This document shows positions 7,082 to 13,201 of a DNA stretch of 13,201 nt, in pieces. The notes beneath the pieces were generated by a model. It was not told the origin of the DNA. It ran no database searches and saw only the letters and a list, made by a program, of their open reading frames with translations. The position numbers and the translations under genes are program-made. How positions within the stretch are numbered: the first letter of the stretch is position 1; each line of letters opens with the position of its first letter. This stretch comes from Balneolaceae bacterium (GTDB lineage Bacteria > Bacteroidota > Rhodothermia > Balneolales > Balneolaceae), in assembly GCA_021767245.1 (NCBI GenBank), contig JAASTO010000061.1, forward strand, positions 1 to 13,201, in the 5' to 3' direction.

Positions 7082-9433
7082 ATGTCACAGTCAAAAACCA
7101 TTAAAAAGACCGTACCCTACAGCCAGAAAATTGCCTTTGGTATGGGTATGCTGGCCAATCAAATGTTTCCAGCTACATTGGGAATATTTATGGTGGTATT
7201 AGTACAGAATCTTGGTTTTCCAGGCTGGATGTGGGGTATCGTTTATTTTCTGCCAAGAATTCTTGATGCAGTCACCGATCCAATCATGGGGTTCATCTCT
7301 GACAATACAAGATCCCGATGGGGAAGGAGACGTCAGTATGTGATCGCCGGGGCAGTTATCATGGGTATAGCTTTTACGATCATGTGGCAGCTTTATGCTG
7401 AAAATTCAGTGAATTACAATTTCGGCTATTTCTTGTTTTGGTCTTTTGCCTTCTATATTGGGCTGACCGTATTCAGTGTACCATATGTGGCAATTGGATA
7501 TGAGATGAGTGACGATTTCCATGAGCGAACGGAAATTATGGCTATCGCACAGTGGATCGGACAGTGGGCATGGGTGATCGCTCCGTGGTTTTGGGTGATC
7601 ATGTATGACCCGGCCTGGTTTCCTACCGCTGAAGTGGCTACCCGTGAACTCGCGATTTATGTGGGTATAACCTTTGCTCTCTGTGCAATGATCCCCGGTA
7701 TTTTTATTCCGAGTAAGTCTACTGTGAATGAGGATTATGAACCGCTTACACTTAAGAACATTGGGCATAGCCTGAAAGAAATTTTAAGAGGCTTCAGGGA
7801 AGCGTTTTCATCGGTTCCTTTTCGAAAGCTCTGTATTGCAACATTTTTTATCTATAATGCCTTTAACACCGTTGCCGGTTTTTCATTCTTCATTATAGTG
7901 TGGTACTTGTTTGGTGGTAATGCCGGGGAGGCAGGGATCTGGACCCCATTGTTTGGAAGTGCCGGTGCTTTGGTTACTACCTTTTTGGTGATCCCTATTG
8001 TAGCCCGCATGTCAAGATTACTGGGCAAGAAAAAAGCCTTCATGATCGCGCAATCGATCGCATTGTTTGGGTATGCAAGTTTGTGGTTCCTGTTTGTTCC
8101 CGGAAAACCCTGGATGTTCCTGCTGGCACTGCCATTCCATTCATTTGGGATCGGCAGTTTATTTGTACTGATGATGTCGATGACGGCTGATGTTATCGAT
8201 ATAGATGAACTAAAGTACGGAAAACGCAGAGAGGGCATATTTGGAGCCATTTACTGGTACATGGTAAAATTTGGTTTTGCGATCGCCGGGGGATTAAGTG
8301 GTGTCATTTTATCCGTAGTTGGATTTGATGGGAACCTGGATGCTCAACCTGAAGGAGCCATCACGGGATTAAGAATTTTCTTTTCGGCCTTACCGATGTT
8401 TGGAACTTTAGTGGCCCTTTGGGTGATGCGAGATTATGACGTAACCGAAGAAAAAGCGAATGAGGTTCGGGAGATCCTGGATGCCCGTAAAGCTGAAAAG
8501 GAAGCGGCCTCAGTTCCATATACGTATCAGAAAGATCGGTTGCTTTCCATGACTTCGTTCGACCCCGAAGTGGAAATCATAGCCGCTGAGATCGATAGCC
8601 TCAGCATGGGTAAACTCAGAAAAAGATTTAAAGAGTCACTGAATAGTGGTATTCATGGCTTCTGCTTTAGCCCGTATCTGGAAGGTCAGAATTTAGGCGA
8701 TCAGCTATCGAGAGAGCAGATCGAAAAAAGAATGAAGGTGTTGGCTCCACATACCAAATGGGTGCGGTCATTCTCATGTACTGATGGCAACGAATTGATC
8801 CCGGAAGTAGCCAAAGAAATGGGATTGAACACTTTAGTTGGAGCTTGGATAGATAATAACCTGGAAGCCAACGAAACTGAAATAGAAAATCTGATTAAGG
8901 TTGCCAAAGCAGGTCATGCCGATATGGTCGCAGTGGGTAACGAATGCTTGCTGAGAGGTGAACTTAATGCGGATAAGATCATTGAGTATATTCATAAGGT
9001 TAAAGAGGCACTGCCCGATGTTACCGTTAGCTATGTGGACACTTATTATCAACTCTATCAAAGCCCTGAAGTTATAGATGCTTGTGATATAGTATTGGCC
9101 AATTGTTATCCGTTCTGGGAAGGCTATGATGCTGAACACTCATCCGTTTATCTGTCGAAGATGTATGAAGTGATAAAAAAAGTGGCAGGAGGTAAGAAAG
9201 TTATCATTGCAGAAACAGGCTGGCCGACGTATGGAAAAAATGTTGATCAGGCTGAACCATCTATCGAGAACATGATGAAGTATTTCATTCGCCTTAAAAA
9301 ATGGAGCGAACTGGAAGGAGTCGAGGTCTTCTATTTCTCATCATTTGATGAATCATGGAAAGTCCGGCATGAAGGTGATGTTGGGGCGAGATGGGGACTT
9401 TGGAATAAAAATGAACAGTTAAAAGTAAACTAA
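7082..9433 (+). CDS. GPH-family sugar:cation symporter fused to a C-terminal GH17 domain
   Basis: This single 783-residue frame has two parts. Residues 1-449 form a complete transporter of the glycoside-pentoside-hexuronide (MelB-like) branch of the MFS. I count 12 hydrophobic segments. The signature DAVTDPIMG followed by DNTRSRWGRRRQ includes Asp62 and Asp66, which match the cation-site acids of MelB. Residues 450-515 are a charged, partly helical linker (VREILDARKAEKEAAS and on). Residues 516-783 are a full GH17 domain with HGFCFSPYLEGQ, WVRSFSC, acid/base Glu621 in AVGNECL, nucleophile Glu711 in IAETGWPTYG, and FYFSSFDESWK. Both termini of GPH carriers are cytoplasmic, so the enzyme should face the cytoplasm. 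Likely role, inferred: import of beta-1,3-gluco-oligosaccharides coupled to immediate cleavage or transglycosylation. No stop or frame change is visible at the junction. Met490 (ATG 8549) could allow a separate GH17 product but has no obvious ribosome-binding site. The next gene, one base away, is a free paralogue of this GH17 domain. Confidence 0.9.
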   Translation: MSQSKTIKKTVPYSQKIAFGMGMLANQMFPATLGIFMVVLVQNLGFPGWMWGIVYFLPRILDAVTDPIMGFISDNTRSRWGRRRQYVIAGAVIMGIAFTIMWQLYAENSVNYNFGYFLFWSFAFYIGLTVFSVPYVAIGYEMSDDFHERTEIMAIAQWIGQWAWVIAPWFWVIMYDPAWFPTAEVATRELAIYVGITFALCAMIPGIFIPSKSTVNEDYEPLTLKNIGHSLKEILRGFREAFSSVPFRKLCIATFFIYNAFNTVAGFSFFIIVWYLFGGNAGEAGIWTPLFGSAGALVTTFLVIPIVARMSRLLGKKKAFMIAQSIALFGYASLWFLFVPGKPWMFLLALPFHSFGIGSLFVLMMSMTADVIDIDELKYGKRREGIFGAIYWYMVKFGFAIAGGLSGVILSVVGFDGNLDAQPEGAITGLRIFFSALPMFGTLVALWVMRDYDVTEEKANEVREILDARKAEKEAASVPYTYQKDRLLSMTSFDPEVEIIAAEIDSLSMGKLRKRFKESLNSGIHGFCFSPYLEGQNLGDQLSREQIEKRMKVLAPHTKWVRSFSCTDGNELIPEVAKEMGLNTLVGAWIDNNLEANETEIENLIKVAKAGHADMVAVGNECLLRGELNADKIIEYIHKVKEALPDVTVSYVDTYYQLYQSPEVIDACDIVLANCYPFWEGYDAEHSSVYLSKMYEVIKKVAGGKKVIIAETGWPTYGKNVDQAEPSIENMMKYFIRLKKWSELEGVEVFYFSSFDESWKVRHEGDVGARWGLWNKNEQLKVN

Positions 9434-9434
9434 A

Positions 9435-10340
9435 ATGTCGTACAGAGAAGAGAAATACCTAACCTATAAAAGATCAGGCGATGTAGCCGAGCTGAGTTAT
9501 ATAGAAAATGAGCCTGATGTAGATCTGAATCTACTGTTCAGAGAAGTATTGAATGAAGGCGTGCACGGATTTTGCTTTAGCCTGTATGAGGAAGGTCAGT
9601 CTCCCGGAGATGTCATTTCAAAGGAGCAGATCCGTCGAAGAATGAAGGTATTGGCTCCCCATACAGAATGGGTTCGGTCATTTTCATGTACGGAAGGGAA
9701 CGAGAACATTCCAGTAGTAGCCAAAGAGCTCGGGCTTAAAACTTTGGTAGGAGCCTGGTTAGGCAGTGATAAAGAAAAAAATGAAGAAGAAATTGAGATT
9801 CTTATAAAACTGGCGAATGATGGCTATGTAGATATTACAGCCGTTGGAAATGAGGTGCTGTATCGGGATGACCTGACAGAAGAAGAGCTTCTCGGCTACA
9901 TGAAAAGGGTAAAAAAAGAAATTGGGGAGGTACCGGTTGGTTATGTAGATGCATATTACGAATTCAGTCAGCGCCCGGCTCTGGTGGAAAACAGCGACGT
10001 GATCCTCTGCAATTGTTATCCCTATTGGGAAGGAACAAGTTTTGAGGATTCCTTTCAGCACATGCGTCAGATGTATTATCAGACCAAAGATGCTGCACAG
10101 GGTAAAGAGGTCATCATCACTGAAACAGGCTGGCCGAGCAAGGGAGAACCATTGGGGGGAGCCATTCCTTCAGGAGAACATGCCCTTAAATACTTCATCA
10201 ACACCAATCTTTGGGCTCAGGATGAGAATGTAGAGGTGTTCTATTTCTCCTCATTTGACGAAGCCTGGAAGAAAAGCAGTGAGGGTGAAGTAGGAGCCTA
10301 CTGGGGTATCTGGGATCACAAAGGAAATCTAAAATATTGA
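9435..10340 (+). CDS. cytoplasmic GH17 glycosidase/transglycosylase, paralogue of the fused domain
   Basis: This 301-residue protein has no signal peptide or membrane segment; it starts MSYREEKYLTYKRSGD. After about 35 residues of leader, a GH17 barrel fills the rest: VHGFCFSLYEEGQ, RMKVLAPHTEWVRSFSC, acid/base Glu140 in AVGNEVLYR, nucleophile Glu230 in ITETGWPSKG, and FYFSSFDEAWK near the end. These blocks match the fused GH17 domain of the preceding gene almost residue for residue, so the two look like a tandem duplication. Both catalytic residues are intact. The ATG follows the upstream stop by one base, with no Shine-Dalgarno site, so translation is probably coupled. Expected to act in the cytoplasm on imported laminari-oligosaccharides. 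Whether it hydrolyses or transfers glycosyl units cannot be read from the sequence, since GH17 includes both. Its last codons end eight bases before the next gene's ATG. Confidence 0.9.
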   Translation: MSYREEKYLTYKRSGDVAELSYIENEPDVDLNLLFREVLNEGVHGFCFSLYEEGQSPGDVISKEQIRRRMKVLAPHTEWVRSFSCTEGNENIPVVAKELGLKTLVGAWLGSDKEKNEEEIEILIKLANDGYVDITAVGNEVLYRDDLTEEELLGYMKRVKKEIGEVPVGYVDAYYEFSQRPALVENSDVILCNCYPYWEGTSFEDSFQHMRQMYYQTKDAAQGKEVIITETGWPSKGEPLGGAIPSGEHALKYFINTNLWAQDENVEVFYFSSFDEAWKKSSEGEVGAYWGIWDHKGNLKY

Positions 10341-10348
10341 GATCGAGC

Positions 10349-11278
10349 ATGAATACCTTTAAAAACATAGGATTAAAACCCGGAAATGCGATCTGCTATT
10401 CGGGCTATCGCGACGGTCAACGTCCGGGTGAGTCCGTACCGACCTATGATGAGATTCGCGAGGATCTGCTCTTACTTCAAAAACACTGGAAATATCTCCG
10501 TTTGTTCGATTGTGATGAACATGCAGCGAGGGTCATCAAAGTGATCCGGGATGAAGGGCTTGATTTCAAACTCATGCTGGGAGCATATATTGAGGCAGAA
10601 GCCAATAACTTCAACTGTCCCTGGAATGGCGGGATATATACGCCCCCTCAACTGGAAAAGAACAAGATCCTTAATCAGAAAAAAATTGACCGATTGATCG
10701 AAATGGGGAATCAATTTCCCGAGATCATATTCTCCCTGAGCGTTGGCAATGAAGCTTGTGTAGACTGGACCGACCACTATGTCCCAGAAGAAAAGGTGTT
10801 GCAATATGTGAATCAGGTGAAAGCAGATGCCGATCAACCGGTTACTTTTTGTGAAAACTATGCGCCATGGTTAGACAAGTTAGAGGAAGTGGCAAAGGAC
10901 GTTGATTTTATATCCATTCATACCTATCCGGTCTGGGAATACAAACCCATACAAGAAGCCCTTGCCTATACGCAGCAGAACTATCGTTCCGTGGCTGAAA
11001 AATATCCACATAAACCGGTAGTGATCACTGAAGCCGGGTGGACCACTCATTCCAATGGAAAAGGCATTGAACCATCATTTGTGAATGAAGAACTGCAGAA
11101 GATCTACATAGAAAACCTGATGAAATGGGCTGCGGATCAGAATATCCTGACCTTCCTGTTTGAAGCCTTTGATGAGTATTGGAAGGGGGCTCCTGAACCT
11201 TTCGAGCCAGAAAAACATTGGGGGTTATTTAATATCGACCGGACTCCAAAACTGGCTGTAAAGCATTTATTCACATAA
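10349..11278 (+). CDS. second cytoplasmic GH17 glycosidase/transglycosylase, divergent type
   Basis: From ATG 10349 the protein has 309 residues and starts MNTFKNIGLKPGNAICYSGY, with no export signal. A TTG at 10337 in the same frame overlaps the upstream stop and would add four residues; the ATG is preferred. The GH17 domain covers nearly the whole length. Acid/base Glu135 lies in SVGNEACVDW and nucleophile Glu228 in ITEAGWTTHSNG. It also carries YLRLFDCD, ISIHTYPVWEYK and FLFEAFDEYWKG. Its motifs (SGYRxxxR, HTYP, EAFDE, a non-proline residue after the nucleophile GW) agree with the lipoprotein GH17 at 4249-5553 and differ from the adjacent GH17 pair (NCYP, SSFDE, ETGWP). The operon therefore carries two GH17 types, and this one has a soluble and an exported representative. 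Role inferred as intracellular processing of beta-1,3-gluco-oligosaccharides, perhaps with a different chain-length or branch preference. It appears to be the last gene of the operon before a 113-base spacer. Confidence 0.86.
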   Translation: MNTFKNIGLKPGNAICYSGYRDGQRPGESVPTYDEIREDLLLLQKHWKYLRLFDCDEHAARVIKVIRDEGLDFKLMLGAYIEAEANNFNCPWNGGIYTPPQLEKNKILNQKKIDRLIEMGNQFPEIIFSLSVGNEACVDWTDHYVPEEKVLQYVNQVKADADQPVTFCENYAPWLDKLEEVAKDVDFISIHTYPVWEYKPIQEALAYTQQNYRSVAEKYPHKPVVITEAGWTTHSNGKGIEPSFVNEELQKIYIENLMKWAADQNILTFLFEAFDEYWKGAPEPFEPEKHWGLFNIDRTPKLAVKHLFT

Positions 11279-11391
11279 AAAAACACTCTAAAACTTCACT
11301 AAATATTCAAATCAAAACCGTAAATAAATAAACATAATCCAGATTATCGTTCAATTAGCTACAATTATTCAACTCCCTAAATCCTAAAACA
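11279..11391 (+). other. A/T-rich intergenic spacer, probable start of a new transcription unit
   Basis: This is the longest gene-free stretch in the window. It is very A/T-rich with A-runs (AAAAAAACAC at its start; TAAATAAATAAACATAAT near 11321-11338). It probably holds the promoter of the modular protein gene at 11392. CATAAT at 11333-11338 resembles a -10 box, but no convincing -35 partner and no Bacteroidota-type TAnnTTTG element were found. No GC-rich hairpin with a T-run was seen, so no terminator is called for the upstream operon. The start at 11392 has an A-rich leader (CCTAAAACA) instead of a Shine-Dalgarno site. Confidence 0.35.
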
Positions 11392-13201
11392 ATGAAAACA
11401 ACAATATTAACGATTTTAATGACGGCAATTTCTTTTGTTGGCTTTGCACAACAAGAGGTTGTCCAGGATTTTGAATCTTCTCCTACAATTGCAGGTTTTG
11501 AAGGTTTAACATCAGCTACAATAATAAGTGATCCAACAACAGCAGGAAATGGATTGGTTTTCGAATTAGTCACTTCACCAACTGGTAATCCCTGGCAAGG
11601 TGCAGAAGTTATTCTTGCTGATGACAGCTCGCTGGATTTAACAACAGACCTTATAGTTAGTGTAGATGTTTGGTCTGATGTTGCATTCTCGCCCATGTTA
11701 AAAGTTGAAACTACTGGAACTGCAACTGCTGCACCATTTGCAGCTAATACTCAGAGTCATACCGGAAGTGGATGGGAAACTCTAACATTTACTTTAAATA
11801 CCGGTGATGATGGAACCGCTACTGCGAATGGGGTCTATAATAAAGTTGTTTTCTTCCCAAACAGAAGCTCAGATGGAACAGCATGGAATGATCCAATAAT
11901 AGATGGAACTTTTTATTTTGATAATATTACGGGAGTTAAAGGTACTATAAATGCAGCTCCAACCGGTAACCCGCCAAGTACTGCAGCACCAACACCTCCT
12001 GCAAGAGATGCTGCTGATGTAATCTCTTTGTTCAGTAACGCGTATACTGATATTACTGTCGACACATGGTCAGCAACTTGGGATGATTCTAGTATTGAAG
12101 ATGTGGTAATTGAAGGAAACGATACTAAAAGAATTAACTTTAATAATTTTATAGGAGTTGATTTTACGTCAAACCCTTTTGATGCGTCTGAAATGACCCA
12201 TTTTCATATGGATTATTGGACTGAAGAAACAGACCTTGTTGGTAAAGTATTGAATCCCAAATGGTCTAATCACCTTGGTGGTGCTGGTGAAACCAACGCA
12301 TTTGAACTTACTTACCCAGTGCCTGAAAACGCAACAGGACAATGGGTATCTATTGATGTACCTATATCTGATTTTTCAGTTGTTACTAATGCAGATATGA
12401 CTGCTTTCGCACAGTTTTTGTTAACATCAAATTTGGGTGTTGTATATGTAGATAATATCTATCTATACAAGGGTGAGCCAACAAATGGTGGAGGTGGTAA
12501 TGATTCTACAGTTCCAACTACTGCAGCACCAACACCTCCAGCAAGAGATGCAGCAGATGTGATTTCTATTTTTAGTGATGCATACACGGATATTACCGTT
12601 GATACATTCTCGGCTGATTTTGATGATTCTACTGTTGAGGATACGACCATTGCTGGTAATGCTGCTAAAAAGATCGACTTCACTAATTTTGTTGGAATCG
12701 ACTTTCAAAATGACAGGCAAGATGCATCTGAAATGACGCACTTCCACATGGATTTTTGGACTTACAGCACCGATCTGGTTGGAAAAGTGTTCAACTCCAA
12801 GTTTTCTCAATGGGGTGGAACTGCCGGTGAAGTTTCAGCATTTGAGTTGCCAATAAACACTGGAACTGATCCTGCAATAGAATCAGGAACCTGGGTCTCA
12901 ATTGATGTGCCCATATCAGATTTTACGAATGCTCCTCAAACAAGAGATGATATTGCTCAATTTCTGATCTCATCCAACCTTGATGTTGTGTACGTAGATA
13001 ATATCTATTTATACAAAGAAGGAACCGGTGGCGGTTCAGCTGAACCAACTACAGCCGCTCCTACTCCTCCTGATAGAACAGGTGAACTTATATCTGTTTT
13101 CAGTGATAAATTTACTGATATAGCAGATACAGATTTTAATCCTAATTGGAGTCAATCGACAGTAGTGACAACCGAGCAAATTGAGGGTAATGCAACACTT
13201 A
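11392..13201 (+). CDS. secreted multi-module protein with tandem carbohydrate-binding-like domains, 3' end cut off
   Basis: The frame is open from ATG 11392 to the window edge, with 603 whole codons visible and no stop. Residues 1-19 form a signal peptide (LTILMTAISFVGFA, probable cut before Gln20). Residues 22 to about 186 form a first domain that starts VVQDFESSP and ends FYFDNITG, a beta-sandwich pattern like many CBMs. Proline-rich linkers (TAAPTPP) then introduce repeated modules of about 180 residues. Module 1 covers about 197-376 and module 2 about 377-553; module 3 starts near 554 and is truncated. Shared landmarks are SEMTHFHMD, DLVGK, WVSIDVPISDF and VVYVDNIYLYK, which suggest a jelly-roll ending with a buried D-N-I strand. 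No catalytic domain is visible. I do not recognise a named family. Similar-looking modules accompany GH16 enzymes and binding proteins of Flavobacteriia (recalled, not searched). It may bind laminarin, or be the N-terminal half of a glucanase or a type IX-secreted protein. It has its own upstream spacer. Confidence 0.78.
   Translation, partial: MKTTILTILMTAISFVGFAQQEVVQDFESSPTIAGFEGLTSATIISDPTTAGNGLVFELVTSPTGNPWQGAEVILADDSSLDLTTDLIVSVDVWSDVAFSPMLKVETTGTATAAPFAANTQSHTGSGWETLTFTLNTGDDGTATANGVYNKVVFFPNRSSDGTAWNDPIIDGTFYFDNITGVKGTINAAPTGNPPSTAAPTPPARDAADVISLFSNAYTDITVDTWSATWDDSSIEDVVIEGNDTKRINFNNFIGVDFTSNPFDASEMTHFHMDYWTEETDLVGKVLNPKWSNHLGGAGETNAFELTYPVPENATGQWVSIDVPISDFSVVTNADMTAFAQFLLTSNLGVVYVDNIYLYKGEPTNGGGGNDSTVPTTAAPTPPARDAADVISIFSDAYTDITVDTFSADFDDSTVEDTTIAGNAAKKIDFTNFVGIDFQNDRQDASEMTHFHMDFWTYSTDLVGKVFNSKFSQWGGTAGEVSAFELPINTGTDPAIESGTWVSIDVPISDFTNAPQTRDDIAQFLISSNLDVVYVDNIYLYKEGTGGGSAEPTTAAPTPPDRTGELISVFSDKFTDIADTDFNPNWSQSTVVTTEQIEGNATL
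11980..13201 (+). repeat. tandem protein-coding module repeats, period about 540 bp
   Basis: Each unit is measured from the linker words TAAPTPP. Copies start at 11980, 12520 and 13051, giving spacings of 540 and 531 bases; the third unit is cut by the window end. Copies 1 and 2 are close even at DNA level: ACTGCAGCACCAACACCTCC occurs at 11980 and at 12520, followed by nearly the same codons for ARDAADVIS. Copy 3 has already diverged (PDRTGELISVF, DTDFNPNW). All periods are multiples of three, as expected of in-frame domain duplication inside one gene rather than a mobile or CRISPR-type repeat. Confidence 0.85.

Noticed and set aside
8430..8620. Possible sequencing frameshift creating an artificial carrier-GH17 fusion
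   Set aside because: The linker reads as normal coding sequence in one frame, both flanking domains share that frame, and no alternative stop or start pair fits better. Still worth confirming from raw reads.
10337..10348. TTG start for the last GH17 gene
   Set aside because: It adds four residues (MRSS) outside the GH17 fold; an ATG follows at 10349. Coupling through the overlapping stop cannot be fully excluded.
12463..12810. Antisense open frames over the modular protein
   Set aside because: They mirror the repeat modules, with no start signal or recognisable domain; the + frame is open across the whole region with a signal peptide.
11980..13071. Direct repeats as a CRISPR array or mobile element
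   Set aside because: The repeats are coding, about 540 bp long, in frame and diverging as protein domains; there are no short palindromic repeats with spacers, terminal inverted repeats or transposase.

Overview
The window reads as most of a beta-1,3-glucan (laminarin-type) utilisation locus from a Bacteroidota-like bacterium, possibly marine Bacteroidota or the related Balneolota. The lineage is inferred from three things: enzymes carrying lipoprotein signals of the form xAGC, A-rich and mostly Shine-Dalgarno-poor gene starts, and a secreted modular protein whose signal peptide ends in GFAQQ. No rRNA, tRNA or other taxonomic marker is present, so the lineage call is tentative. Every convincing gene is on the + strand.

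Layout: (1) bases 1-773, the 3' part of a GH16 endo-beta-1,3-glucanase lipoprotein; (2) 821-4234, a large cytoplasmic phosphorylase of the GH149/GH161 type; (3) 4249-5553, a GH17 lipoprotein; (4) 5556-7052, a GH30 lipoprotein; (5) 7082-9433, a GPH-type sugar:cation symporter fused in frame to a GH17 domain; (6) 9435-10340 and (7) 10349-11278, two free GH17 proteins without signal peptides. Gaps between these genes run from 1 to 47 bases, so genes 1-7 look like one operon. After an A/T-rich spacer of 113 bases, (8) a secreted multi-module protein starts at 11392 and runs off the right edge. It carries tandem modules of about 180 residues that look like carbohydrate-binding beta-sandwiches.

Proposed division of labour (inference from families and localisation signals): GH16, GH30 and lipoprotein GH17 cut and debranch laminarin outside the cytoplasm. 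The symporter brings beta-1,3-gluco-oligosaccharides across the inner membrane. The fused GH17 domain, expected on the cytoplasmic face, and the two soluble GH17 enzymes trim or rearrange the oligosaccharides. The phosphorylase releases glucose-1-phosphate, saving ATP. The modular protein may bind the polysaccharide or be the front end of a multimodular glucanase.

The most unusual item is the transporter-GH17 fusion. It is followed directly by a free paralogue of its own enzyme domain and, further on, by a GH17 of a second type. No SusC/SusD pair, regulator, GH3 or phosphoglucomutase lies inside the window; they may lie beyond its edges.
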